This document shows, piece by piece, positions 7,105 to 14,580 of a stretch of DNA of 30,907 nucleotides. The DNA lies in contig DKWE01000123.1 in assembly GCA_002491565.1 (NCBI GenBank), positions 1 through 30,907 on the forward strand, read 5' to 3'. The number at the start of each line of letters is the position of its first letter. Within the stretch, counting starts at the first letter, position 1. The translations under genes were made by a program, and so were the position numbers. The DNA is from Lachnospiraceae bacterium UBA7160 (lineage in GTDB: Bacteria > Bacillota > Clostridia > Lachnospirales > Lachnospiraceae). Below the pieces are notes generated by a model that saw only the letters and a list, made by a program, of their open reading frames with translations, did not search any database and was not told where the DNA came from.

Positions 7105-8451
7105 TCATTCCGTGTCCAGTTTCCGGTATACGGTAAGATACATCGTCACAAAGCATGCCAGACCGCCAATAACATTGGAAACCGGTTCCGCGAGATAGAC
7201 GCCGATGACGCCGTTGGCTGTGAGGCGCGGCAGCAGCACTGTCAGCGGCAATACGATCACTACCTTGCGGAACAGGGAGAAAAATACGGCGCGTTTGGAC
7301 TTTCCAAGTGCGACAAATACCGACTGTCCGCAAAACTGGAACAGCATAAACACAAAGCCTGCAAAATAAATATGAATCCCCTGCACACCTTCCCTCACCA
7401 TCTCCTGGTTGGAGGTAAACAGCATCAGGAACGGCTTCGGGAATACGACCAGAACAAGCCACGCCAGCACCGTATAGCCTGCTCCGGCGATACACATAAA
7501 ACGAATCCCTTTTTTTATCCTGTCATATTTCTTTGCTCCGTAATTAAAGCCGAGTACCGGCTGTGCCCCGCTCGTAAGTCCGGAGATCGGCATGCCGATG
7601 ATCTCACGGACAGAGTTCAGAATCGCCATGACGCCGATGTACAGATCTCCGCCATAGATGCTGAGCATCGCGTTGCAGGCCACCTGTGCAATGCAGTTGG
7701 TGGCGGACATGATAAAACCGGAAAGTCCCAGCGCCAGGATCTCCTTTACGCGCCGCAGCTGCAGCCGAAAGCAGCTTTTCTTCAACACAAGCAGCGCCTT
7801 TTTCCCGGTCAGGAAACGCAGCACCCAGATCGCTGAGACCGTCTGCGCTACCACCGTCGCGATAGCGGCTCCCTCGATCCCCATATGGAAGCCGAAAATC
7901 AGTACCGGATCCAGAATCAGATTGATAACTGCACCAAGAACTGTGGTTCCCATCGCAATCTTCGGAAAGCCCTGCGACGTGATAAAATTATTCATGCCGT
8001 TTCCCATCATAAAAAATACTGTGCCCAGAAGATAGATAGACAGGTACGTATCTGCATACGGATAGGTCAGGTCACTCGCCCCCAGAAGATACAGAGCCGG
8101 CCTCTTTACCAGATAGCACACTGCCGTCAGCCCTAAGGAAGTAAAGAATAGCAGAACTGCTGAATTTCCCATGATTTTTTCCGCCTCATCTGTCTCTCCT
8201 GCCCCACGCGCAATCGAGCACAGCGGTGCGCCGCCCATCCCGAACAGATTCGTGAACGCACTGATGAGTGCGATAATCGGAAAGACCAGTCCAATACCGG
8301 TCAGCGCCATGCCGTCTTCTCCCGGCAGATGCCCGATATAAATCCGGTCTACCACGTTATACAGCAGCTGCAGAATCTGCGCCACCATCAGCGGCAGCGC
8401 CTGTGCCATAATGTGGCGCCCTACGCTTCCCCTTGAAAAATCATGCTCCAT
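7105..8451 (-). CDS. MATE-family efflux transporter
   Basis: 448 residues with about 12 predicted membrane segments in two similar halves, the standard MATE length and layout. The N-terminus FSRGSVGRHIMAQALPLMVAQILQ and the segments NVVDRIYIGHLPG and GLTSGAQPVLGFNYGA are typical of the DinF/NorM-like clostridial branch. The family exports cationic drugs or metabolites in exchange for Na+ or H+; the substrate cannot be inferred. The ATG has GGAGG about 11 nt upstream. It is a stand-alone gene with no regulator beside it, and its 3' end faces the palindromic element. Confidence 0.92.
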   Translation of the reverse strand: MEHDFSRGSVGRHIMAQALPLMVAQILQLLYNVVDRIYIGHLPGEDGMALTGIGLVFPIIALISAFTNLFGMGGAPLCSIARGAGETDEAEKIMGNSAVLLFFTSLGLTAVCYLVKRPALYLLGASDLTYPYADTYLSIYLLGTVFFMMGNGMNNFITSQGFPKIAMGTTVLGAVINLILDPVLIFGFHMGIEGAAIATVVAQTVSAIWVLRFLTGKKALLVLKKSCFRLQLRRVKEILALGLSGFIMSATNCIAQVACNAMLSIYGGDLYIGVMAILNSVREIIGMPISGLTSGAQPVLGFNYGAKKYDRIKKGIRFMCIAGAGYTVLAWLVLVVFPKPFLMLFTSNQEMVREGVQGIHIYFAGFVFMLFQFCGQSVFVALGKSKRAVFFSLFRKVVIVLPLTVLLPRLTANGVIGVYLAEPVSNVIGGLACFVTMYLTVYRKLDTE

Positions 8452-8517
8452 TCAAAACCATCCTCCATCCTATGTATTGTACCCGCTCATCTATGTTTTG
8501 CATGCAGGCAGGCTATA

Positions 8518-8874
8518 CTAATACACCAGCCTCTTCCACTGAAACTGTTCCATATCGACATGCCCATCCACAAATGTGACACCCTCTTCCTTCAACAGCT
8601 CTATCTGCCGGTTTCCCCCGCCAAACGCAAATGCAGGCGAAACCTCCCCGAGACGATTGACCACACGGTAACACGGAATACCGTCAGGGTCCGGATTCGC
8701 ATGCAGCGCGTAGCCGACCACGCGCGCCCACCTCTTATTCCCCGCCAGCGCCGCCACCTGCCCATAGGTTGCCACTTTCCCATACGGAATTTGCCTCACG
8801 ACTTCATAAATCCGCTCAAATGAATTCTTCGCCGGAATTTCTTCCGGGAATTCCCCTGCTATTTTCTGTTCCAT
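8518..8874 (-). CDS. MGMT-family (Ada C-terminal-like) DNA-binding protein, short form
   Basis: 118 residues, containing only the methyltransferase DNA-binding domain. Features seen are the helix-turn-helix entry IPYGKVATYGQVAALAG (29-45), the arginine-finger segment WARVVGYAL and the active-site motif IPCYRVVNRLG. The cysteine (Cys68) that accepts alkyl groups in MGMT is present, but the usual PCHR histidine is Tyr69. It is therefore neither a canonical PCHR alkyltransferase nor a PWHR alkyltransferase-like protein, which lacks the cysteine. The start is set by AGGAGG 6 nt upstream of the ATG at 8874; the longer frame to 8982 runs over the hairpin at 8916 and is unlikely to be translated. 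It probably recognises alkylated DNA; repair activity is uncertain. Confidence 0.82.
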   Translation of the reverse strand: MEQKIAGEFPEEIPAKNSFERIYEVVRQIPYGKVATYGQVAALAGNKRWARVVGYALHANPDPDGIPCYRVVNRLGEVSPAFAFGGGNRQIELLKEEGVTFVDGHVDMEQFQWKRLVY

Positions 8875-8907
8875 ACTTCCTCCTGATTTCTTACACGCTC
8901 CAGTCAC

Positions 8908-8940
8908 GAAAAGGAGGATGCCAAAGCATCCCCTGTTTTC
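8908..8940. terminator. Short hairpin between SGNH hydrolase and MGMT-family gene
   Basis: GGATGC (8916-8921) and GCATCC (8926-8931) with a 4-nt loop. On the minus strand TCCTTTT follows, so it may weakly terminate the SGNH hydrolase transcript 58 nt past its stop. Plus-strand flanks are also T-rich. Confidence 0.5.
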
Positions 8941-8988
8941 GAGCGTTTGTACCATCTTATCACAATCGCCTGCATACGGCAATAGCCC

Positions 8989-10230
8989 TTACTTTATCTG
9001 CGTCAACACGTACTGGTAAAGATCCCGGTAGACCTTTGCCGTATAGTGCAGACCATCCGCTGAATCGAAATCTTTTTCCTTCATATATGAATATGTGTCA
9101 ATGAAGGAGACGGCTCCGACCGCCTCAAGCATCTCCCTGTTAAAGCTCTCGATGGAAGAATTTTTCACCTTATAGCCATAAGCTGCTTCTTTCTTTTCAT
9201 CTACAGGATTCACCGCCATGATATAAAACGATGTCATGGGAAACTCTTTTTTCAGCTTTGTATAGTACGAAATATAATTCTTGATATTCACAAGATCATT
9301 CACGCCAAGTGCCAGCACAACTGTGACATCCGGATCAGCTGCCAGCATTGTGCGCAGTTTGACACCGCCTGTCTTCACCAGCCAGCTATAACCTTGTCCA
9401 ACCTCCGCAATAAATGCAGTATTTTTATCAGAAACCGCATTCCCCATGCCCACCGTTCTGGAATCGCCGACGAAGATATACTTCCCGCTGGATACCTTTT
9501 CACTCCTTTTTCCATTCTTATCCAAGTAATAACCGTCTATCACACAGTCCGTCATCCGTGCCCCGTCCGCACCGACGTAGTAAGTATCTTTGATCCACTG
9601 ATTCACACACATTGCACCATCCGCGCCCAGATAATAGTACTTGCCCTTTGACTTGACCCACACACTATTAAGCCGGACACCAGAGGCATTAAAATAGTAC
9701 CGCTTCCCGGACTTCATCACCCACATGGACTTCACCCGGACTCCGGACTTATCCACATAGTATGTCTTCTTATTCTTTGTGATCATCTGATTGGATGCCA
9801 TTGTACTATCTTTCTTAAAAAAGTAATACTTTCCCTTGATCTTCACAAACTGTGACTTTGCGCGTGCGCCGGAGGACAGATAGAAATACTTTTTTCCATC
9901 CTTCACCAGCCACTTTCCTGTGAAAAGCTTTCCGGAATCGTCGGCATAGTAATACAATTTATCTACCTCAAATGATCCGGTGCAGAGATATCCCTTCTTG
10001 CTGATGCGATAGACCGAACCGCTGATCTTCAGCCAGGCATCCTTCGCATAGCTGCCATCCTTGTACTGATACTGTGTCCCCGCAGATGTCCTGACCCATT
10101 TTCCGCCGGACGTCACCTTCGCTGTCTTCACCACATTCTTCGCCGCACCTGCAGTCATGACTCCTGCCCAGGACAAACAGCAGCATAATATTGCCAGCAG
10201 CAGTATCTTTTTCCTCCGATTTCCGCGCAT
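8989..10230 (-). CDS. Secreted SGNH hydrolase with N-terminal cell-wall-binding-type repeats
   Basis: 413 residues. The signal peptide is basic NRRKK, then hydrophobic ILLLAILCCCLSWAGVMTAG, with likely cleavage after GAA near residue 30. Residues about 43-245 are roughly ten 20-residue repeats rich in W, Y, G and K (for example VWVKSKGKYYYLGADGAM), like glucan/choline-binding repeats. Residues about 250-413 are an SGNH/GDSL-like domain: block I FVGDSRTVGMG with the Ser nucleophile, block III GVNDLVN, and block V DGLHYT with the catalytic Asp/His pair. The family includes lipases, esterases and deacetylases acting on cell-wall glycans or acylated polymers. The repeats suggest it stays on the cell surface and acts there. 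A strong sigma-A promoter precedes it. Confidence 0.88.
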   Translation of the reverse strand: MRGNRRKKILLLAILCCCLSWAGVMTAGAAKNVVKTAKVTSGGKWVRTSAGTQYQYKDGSYAKDAWLKISGSVYRISKKGYLCTGSFEVDKLYYYADDSGKLFTGKWLVKDGKKYFYLSSGARAKSQFVKIKGKYYFFKKDSTMASNQMITKNKKTYYVDKSGVRVKSMWVMKSGKRYYFNASGVRLNSVWVKSKGKYYYLGADGAMCVNQWIKDTYYVGADGARMTDCVIDGYYLDKNGKRSEKVSSGKYIFVGDSRTVGMGNAVSDKNTAFIAEVGQGYSWLVKTGGVKLRTMLAADPDVTVVLALGVNDLVNIKNYISYYTKLKKEFPMTSFYIMAVNPVDEKKEAAYGYKVKNSSIESFNREMLEAVGAVSFIDTYSYMKEKDFDSADGLHYTAKVYRDLYQYVLTQIK

Positions 10231-10289
10231 AATATCCCCCGTCCACCAATGTACACATTTTTAGTCACACACTATTAATATACTTCTTC

Positions 10290-10318
10290 ACTATAGCTTA
10301 TTTCCGGCAATTTGTCAA
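10290..10318 (-). promoter_or_regulatory. Sigma-A promoter of the SGNH hydrolase gene
   Basis: On the minus strand TTGACA (complement of 10313-10318), 17 bp, TATAGT (complement of 10290-10295). It lies 60 nt upstream of the ATG at 10230. Confidence 0.8.
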
Positions 10319-10418
10319 CAGATATTTCCTATTTATTACATAATTATGAACTGCAACGTAATTACTGCTATGCGCCGGCGTGTGACATTGATAACGACTG
10401 CGGTCTGCTGTTTTTTAT

Positions 10419-11276
10419 TTACTGCTCTTTTGCGCCTGCTTCCTTTCCGCAGCTTCGGATACACGTTTCCGCAATCTCCACCCTGCCCTGCTTCAGCAGC
10501 CGCCCTACCGCGCGTTTAAATGCCGCCTTGCTCAGTCCAAACTCGCGCATGATCACTTCCGGACTCGCTTTATCGGTAAACGGCAGAACTCCATCAAACT
10601 CCCCGATGACCTGCATGACCATCTCCGCATCATCCTTCATCTGAAGATATGCCTTGTCCCGAATGCTTAAATCCAGCTTGCCATCCTCCTTGACGCCAGT
10701 GACACGCGCACGCACGCGGTCTCCTGCCTTGATGCCTGTCGTCCCTTCCCGCCTCGGGATCAGTGCAGAATACTGGTCATCGACCGCAACAAATGCTCCG
10801 AAGTTCCCGCTGACCTCGTATACTCTCCCGCTCACTTCATCATTGAGACGATAAGGCGAATTTTTCAGCAGATATGGATATACGTGCATCGTCGCGCAGA
10901 GACGGCTGCTCTTGTCGAGGTAAAGCGCCACCAGGCATTCATCACCTGGATACACCTTTCTCGTCTGCTCATGAAACGGAAGAAGCAAATCCTTCTCCAG
11001 CCCCCAGTCGAGAAATGCGCCGATCTTCGTCACGTCCTTTACCTTCAGCACCGCCGTTTTGCCGAGCGTCAGCATCGGAGCCCGCCGGGTCGCAATCAGC
11101 CGGTCACTCGAATCCCGGTACAAAAATACCTGCAGCACGTCTCCTGTCTTCGTTCCCTCTGACTCCTTCTTCGGAAGCAGTACCTTCTCTTCGCTCTTCG
11201 CTTCTTCCGCAAGGTATACGCCAAAACCCGTTACTTTTACAATCATCAGTTCTCTGATTTCTCCTGCCTGAAGCAT
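10419..11276 (-). CDS. cvfB: S1-domain RNA-binding protein, CvfB/YitL family
   Basis: 285 residues, the normal length of CvfB. It contains successive S1-like beta-barrel segments (VTGFGVYLAEE, VKDVTKIGAFLDWGLEKDLLLP, and SGRVYEVSGNFGAFVAVDDQYSALIP with VRARVTGVKEDGKLDLSIR). The C-terminal winged helix is ASPEVIMREFGLSKAAFKRAVGRLL. GAFLDWGLEKDLLLPFHEQ is characteristic of the family. CvfB-type proteins bind RNA and affect virulence or stress gene expression in staphylococci; its role here is unknown. The start has AGGAGG. It begins 15 nt after the thioesterase stop, so the two genes form an operon. The intergenic 10231-10418 holds only the SGNH promoter. Confidence 0.9.
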   Translation of the reverse strand: MLQAGEIRELMIVKVTGFGVYLAEEAKSEEKVLLPKKESEGTKTGDVLQVFLYRDSSDRLIATRRAPMLTLGKTAVLKVKDVTKIGAFLDWGLEKDLLLPFHEQTRKVYPGDECLVALYLDKSSRLCATMHVYPYLLKNSPYRLNDEVSGRVYEVSGNFGAFVAVDDQYSALIPRREGTTGIKAGDRVRARVTGVKEDGKLDLSIRDKAYLQMKDDAEMVMQVIGEFDGVLPFTDKASPEVIMREFGLSKAAFKRAVGRLLKQGRVEIAETCIRSCGKEAGAKEQ

Positions 11277-11291
11277 ATAATTCCTCCTGTA

Positions 11292-12017
11292 TTATCCTTC
11301 TCTCTGCACTTCGCCCTCGTGTACCACCACGGCGTAAGCCTTCCCTTCCTCATCACACAGGCTGACTGTAATCTGATGCCCATCCTGATGTATATAGGGT
11401 ACAATCATATCATGCAGCCTTGCCTGTCTGCGATACTCCACAGTCAGTCGTCTGGTCTCAAAGCCCGCCGGAAGATACTCTTCCGCCATTGCAATATACT
11501 GCCCGTTATTTACATGGTTGTTTGTATCCAGATGATGACCACAGACCGGAAATGCCTGCTGCGGAACCCCGTCCTCCGGAACTTTTAGTTTTCTCGAACG
11601 ATATTCCATATCCAGACGGTTTCCCATCTCATAGCCAACCACATATTCCGGCCGTACCCGGATAGGCTTTCCTGTTGCAAGATCGATCAGCGCCCATACG
11701 CTGTTCGCCTTCGCAAGATAGTTCCGCTTCTCATCCAGCAGCGCATAGTTCCGGTAGCCGTAAAACATCTTAAACTCATACGGGATGGTCTGCACGGCAA
11801 TGCGCTCGCCCAGCCCTGGCCGACGCACAATCTCAACCTGCCAGGACAAAATCATCCATGCTACGCCGCGGTCATACAGATAATTCAGTCCAGATCCGCA
11901 GTCCTCTGTCTGGAACGTCGAGGTATCCTGAAAATAGTCAATCATCGATACCAGCGTCAGTTTCTCATCGCGGCCTGTCTCGCTGTACCGCACCCTGCTT
12001 GTAAATTCATATGCCAT
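11292..12017 (-). CDS. Acyl-ACP thioesterase (FatA/FatB-type, PF01643)
   Basis: 241 residues with a double hot-dog fold. The first half begins with YEFTSRVRYSETGRDEKLTL and GVAWMILSWQVEI. The second half carries HHLDTNNHVNNGQYI (residues 161-174), containing the Asp/Asn/His residues of the active site of this family (Asp164, Asn166, His168). It releases free fatty acids from acyl-ACP in the cytoplasm and can set membrane or secreted fatty acid chain length. It is the first gene of an operon with cvfB. No fatty-acid synthesis genes lie in the window. Confidence 0.9.
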   Translation of the reverse strand: MAYEFTSRVRYSETGRDEKLTLVSMIDYFQDTSTFQTEDCGSGLNYLYDRGVAWMILSWQVEIVRRPGLGERIAVQTIPYEFKMFYGYRNYALLDEKRNYLAKANSVWALIDLATGKPIRVRPEYVVGYEMGNRLDMEYRSRKLKVPEDGVPQQAFPVCGHHLDTNNHVNNGQYIAMAEEYLPAGFETRRLTVEYRRQARLHDMIVPYIHQDGHQITVSLCDEEGKAYAVVVHEGEVQREG

Positions 12018-12097
12018 CGTTTTCTACTCCTCATTATAACAAGAAACTGTCAGTTCTGCATCATTTGGGTAATAACAGTATTTCTTTATAAAATCGT

Positions 12098-12213
12098 CAT
12101 TACTGTTCACGCCGCACAGGCAATCCACAGACCAGCCGTTTCGCGTCTGTCGCGGCAATAAATGTCCGCTTTTGTCTGTGGCTGCGTGGAGGTTGCTGGC
12201 TAAACTGTAGCAT
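12098..12213. repeat. Structured palindromic intergenic element, copy B
   Basis: Imperfect outer inverted repeat (TACTGTTCACGCC near 12101-12113, against GGCTAAACTGTAG near 12198-12210) with an inner perfect 8-bp stem CCACAGAC/GTCTGTGG (12125-12132 and 12174-12181). The right end, read on the minus strand, is GCTACAGTTTAGCC, close to the end of copy A. It lies upstream of the thioesterase and past the tRNA-Gln terminator. A 65-codon ORF over it is not supported. Confidence 0.5.
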
Positions 12214-12219
12214 AAACTC

Positions 12220-12250
12220 AAAAAAGGACATCTCCCAAAGCAGATGTCCT
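12220..12250 (-). terminator. Rho-independent terminator of tRNA-Gln
   Basis: GGACATCT (12226-12233) and AGATGTCC (12242-12249), 8-nt loop, followed on the minus strand by TTTTTT. It starts 9 nt past the tRNA 3' end. Confidence 0.85.
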
Positions 12251-12258
12251 CTTGTAAG

Positions 12259-12330
12259 CAGGGCTACCAGGATTCGAACCTGGAACTGACGGAGTCAGAG
12301 TCCGTTGCCTTACCGTTTGGCGATAGCCCT
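12259..12330 (-). tRNA. tRNA-Gln (anticodon CTG)
   Basis: Complete cloverleaf on the minus strand. The acceptor AGGGCTA pairs with TAGCCCT and the discriminator is G73. The D arm is GCC-AAACGGTAAG-GC. The anticodon stem ACGGA/TCCGT has loop CTCTGAC, giving CTG, and the T arm is CCAGG-TTCGAAT-CCTGG. CCA is not encoded in the gene. Confidence 0.95.
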
Positions 12331-12347
12331 TCGTCTCAACACGATGC

Positions 12348-12376
12348 ATTATATAACACTTCCCAGAAAAATGCAA
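12348..12376 (-). promoter_or_regulatory. Sigma-A promoter of tRNA-Gln
   Basis: On the minus strand TTGCAT (complement of 12371-12376), 17 bp, TATAAT (complement of 12348-12353), 18 nt before the mature tRNA 5' end. Confidence 0.8.
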
Positions 12377-12441
12377 GTACTTTTTTTAAATTTTTCAAAA
12401 AAATTTTGATGCGATTTTTTCATATTTTTTTTAATTTACAT

Positions 12442-12470
12442 TTGACAAGCGGCGGAATGTATGGTAATAT
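12442..12470 (+). promoter_or_regulatory. Sigma-A promoter of tRNA-Thr
   Basis: TTGACA (12442-12447), 17 bp, TAATAT (12465-12470), 24 nt before the tRNA. It is divergent from the tRNA-Gln promoter across an A/T-rich spacer. Confidence 0.8.
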
Positions 12471-12494
12471 ACATAACTGTAGCCGATACGATTT

Positions 12495-12567
12495 GCTGAT
12501 GTGGCACAGTCGGTAGCGCACCTCATTGGTAGTGAGGAGGTCACGGGTCCGATTCCCGTCATCAGCT
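12495..12567 (+). tRNA. tRNA-Thr (anticodon GGT)
   Basis: Complete cloverleaf. The acceptor GCTGATG pairs with CATCAGC and the discriminator is T. The anticodon stem CCTCA/TGAGG has loop TTGGTAG, giving GGT. The T arm is ACGGG-TCCGATT-CCCGT. CCA is not encoded. Confidence 0.95.
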
Positions 12568-12582
12568 TGCAAATGGCTGTGG

Positions 12583-12616
12583 AAGTCCCGGTCTCTTACG
12601 AGATCGGGACTTTTTA
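12583..12616 (+). terminator. Rho-independent terminator of tRNA-Thr
   Basis: AGTCCCGGTCTC, a 4-nt loop TTAC, and GAGATCGGGACT form a 12-bp stem with one G-T pair, followed by TTTTT. Confidence 0.85.
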
Positions 12617-12667
12617 CTGCGCATCTCCATGCACAGATAGATCCATTTATTGGGAAAGGAATCCGCT

Positions 12668-13312
12668 ATGAGTTACTCAGACTTGATGATTTTTATCATG
12701 GAACTGCTCGGGACAGTCGCGTTTGCCTCCTCCGGAGCAATGCTCGGAATCCAGAAGAAAATGGATATCTTCGGAGTCAATGTTCTCGGTGTCACGACCT
12801 CCGTCGGCGGAGGCATGATCCGGGACCTGATCCTCGGAGTCAACCCTCCTGTCATGTTCCGGAATTCCAGCTATACCATCGCAGCCATACTGACCTCATC
12901 CACACTGTTCCTTGTGATGTATGTACGGGCGCAGCTCTTTTCCGGTTCACTCGCACTGTGGTACGACCGTATCATGATGTTCTGCGACACGGTCGGACTC
13001 GGTATCTTCACCGTCGTCGGCTGCAGCGCCGCTATCTCTGCTGGGTATACCGGCAACCGTTTCCTGACCGTCTTTGTCGGTGTGCTGACTGGTGTCGGGG
13101 GCGGCATGCTCCGTGATATGATGGCAAACATGATGCCTTACATCTTTATCAAACATATTTACGCCGTTGCATCGCTTGCCGGCGCCTTGCTGTTTGTGCT
13201 CCTCTACCCATCCATAGGCCGCCTTGGCAGCATGATGGCCGGAGCCGCCCTCGTCATCATGATCCGTTACCTCGCCGCCCACTATCACTGGAACCTCCCG
13301 CATATCGGCTAA
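12668..13312 (+). CDS. TRIC-type/UPF0126 (YicG/YadS-like) membrane protein
   Basis: 214 residues with about seven membrane segments and two similar halves, each bearing the family glycine-Arg-Asp motif: GGGMIRD (47-53) and GGGMLRD (144-150). This is the signature of bacterial TRIC (trimeric intracellular cation channel) homologues, also called UPF0126, PF03458 duplicated. Some members conduct cations and others have been linked to amino-acid transport, so the substrate is left open. The ATG at 12668 is preferred over an in-frame TTG at 12650 because GGGAAAGGA lies just upstream of it. It is monocistronic; its 3' end faces the 35-bp array. Confidence 0.9.
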   Translation: MSYSDLMIFIMELLGTVAFASSGAMLGIQKKMDIFGVNVLGVTTSVGGGMIRDLILGVNPPVMFRNSSYTIAAILTSSTLFLVMYVRAQLFSGSLALWYDRIMMFCDTVGLGIFTVVGCSAAISAGYTGNRFLTVFVGVLTGVGGGMLRDMMANMMPYIFIKHIYAVASLAGALLFVLLYPSIGRLGSMMAGAALVIMIRYLAAHYHWNLPHIG

Positions 13313-13420
13313 CAGAACATTCAAACCCATGTTGTCGCCGCAAATCTGCGCAGGATGTCTGTTACCGCACACCTACAGAATGGGGGCGCACCATTTTCTT
13401 CCATATATATTCCTGGCCTG

Positions 13421-13735
13421 CTGCCCCATCTGCCTTCCGGAAAGCGCCCAGCTCACTGCTCCTTCTGCTTTCCGGAAAGCGTCTGCTTCACTGCTCCTTC
13501 TGCCTCCCGGAAAGCGCACGGCTCACTGCCCCATCTGCCTCCCGGAAAGCGCACGGCTCACTGCTCCTTCTGCCTTCCGGAAAGCGCACGGCTCACTGCT
13601 CCTTCTGCTTCCCGGAAAGCGTCCGCCTCACTGCTCCTTCTGCTTTCCGGAAAGCGTCTGCCTCACTGCTCCTTCTGTCTCCCGGAAAGCGCCCGGCTCA
13701 CTGCTCCATCTGCTTTCCCATAAAGCCTGCCGCAC
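13421..13735. repeat. 35-bp tandem repeat array continuous with the 3' end of spoVT
   Basis: Eight full 35-bp units start at 13421 and recur every 35 nt, plus a ninth diverged unit at 13701-13735 that lies inside the last codons of spoVT. Units 1-8 carry a CTTTCCGGAAAG-like palindrome or a one-base variant; the gene copy reads CTTTCCCATAAAG. The pattern suggests the array grew by tandem duplication from the gene end into the downstream region. There are no unique spacers, so it is not CRISPR. 35 is not a multiple of 3, so the open frames across it are artefacts. Confidence 0.9.
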
Positions 13736-14246
13736 ACTTCGCCAAGATTTGCTCTGTTTCTCCCAGTGCACGCCGTCCATCGCGGCTTCGAAGAATGACC
13801 GACCCGATCACATCTCCTTCACAGAGAATCGGGCTGATCACCTGGGAATACGCATCGTCCGGGTCATCCCGCGTGATCTTGACATGGAGCTTGGACTGTG
13901 TATCCGTCATCACATGCTCACGTTCGCTCATGATCTCCTCCAACTGCCCCGTCACCGGCGTCCCGACTGTCTCCTTCTTCATCCCGCCGGCCGCGGCGAT
14001 GACCTGGTCCCGGTCCGTAATGCAGACACTGTGTCCTGACGCAGATGCAAGCGCCTCCGCATACTCCTTCGCAAAACTGCCAAGCTCCCCGATTGGGGAA
14101 TATTTCTTCAGAATAATTTCTCCCTCGCGGTCTGTAAAAATTTCAAGCGGGTCGCTCTCGCGGATCCGGAGCGTCCGCCGGATCTCCTTCGGGATAACGA
14201 CTCTGCCAAGATCATCAATTCTTCTTACTATCCCTGTAGCTTTCAT
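13698..14246 (-). CDS. spoVT: Stage V sporulation protein T-like regulator (AbrB/SpoVT family)
   Basis: 182 residues, the normal SpoVT length. The N-terminal AbrB swapped-hairpin DNA-binding domain is textbook: MKATGIVRRIDDLGRVVIPK, then EIRRTLRIRESDPLEIF. A GAF-like sensor domain follows from residue 55 to the end (FAKEYAEALASASGHSVCITD, VISPILCEGDVIGSVIL). In Bacillus it is a forespore regulator of sigma-G genes; orthologues control sporulation in clostridia. The start has GGAGG. Its last seven codons form the diverged ninth unit of the tandem array. The upstream region to 14375 is A/T-rich; I could not fix a promoter. Confidence 0.93.
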   Translation of the reverse strand: MKATGIVRRIDDLGRVVIPKEIRRTLRIRESDPLEIFTDREGEIILKKYSPIGELGSFAKEYAEALASASGHSVCITDRDQVIAAAGGMKKETVGTPVTGQLEEIMSEREHVMTDTQSKLHVKITRDDPDDAYSQVISPILCEGDVIGSVILRSRDGRRALGETEQILAKCAAGFMGKQMEQ

Positions 14247-14375
14247 AAAAAAATTCCTCCATTTACTGTACTATCCATTTCTTTGAGTAGTATTTGTAAA
14301 ATGAAAGAATTTATACTTGTTTCTATTTGACACTCTGCGCGGTACTATCCACCCTGCGAGATATTTTTGTGCAAG

Positions 14376-14477
14376 TCGAGGGAGTCGCAAAATAGCAGAA
14401 AGCTACATGTTTGGGTACATGTCCACTCGGCCAAGTAACTGAACTTGTGTCCTAACCGCATTTTGCGACTCCCTCGA
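14376..14477. repeat. 102-bp inverted-repeat element, copy 1 (MITE-like or structured RNA)
   Basis: Perfect 18-bp terminal inverted repeats: TCGAGGGAGTCGCAAAAT at 14376-14393 and its complement at 14460-14477. Its reverse complement matches the element at 26112-26213 along its whole length with no gap. Inside is an ACATGT-n-ACATGT hairpin. It lies between pncB and spoVT. No coding potential is seen. The rest of the 334-bp gap holds only a GATTGC/GCAATC hairpin (14532-14573) just past pncB. Confidence 0.8.
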
Positions 14478-14580
14478 TAATTGCTTCGCGCCAGCCACTG
14501 TTCTCCAGTATTACTCACTTATTGTTCATGTGATTGCCGTGCATCGCCTCTGCACCTGCTTCTGTCAGCAATCCTGTACC

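Noticed and set aside
11985..12040. TATAAT near 12034 (minus strand) as the thioesterase promoter
   Set aside because: It is so close to the start codon that the ribosome binding site would fall around the transcription start; no matching -35 was found.
12024..12221. 65-codon minus-strand ORF
   Set aside because: It lies over the palindromic element and has no ribosome binding site or recognisable protein features.
13421..13735. CRISPR array
   Set aside because: Units abut directly at a constant 35 nt with no unique spacers, and no cas genes are present.
13329..14039. Long plus-strand open frames across the 35-bp array and spoVT
   Set aside because: The unit is not a multiple of 3 and lacks stops in plus-strand frames, so openness follows from the repeat. 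The frames also run antisense into spoVT and have no ribosome binding site.
14268..14351. GTACTATCCA occurring twice upstream of spoVT as a possible autoregulatory operator
   Set aside because: Only two short copies about 74 nt apart, and a similar string occurs inside the coding region; not above chance on this evidence.
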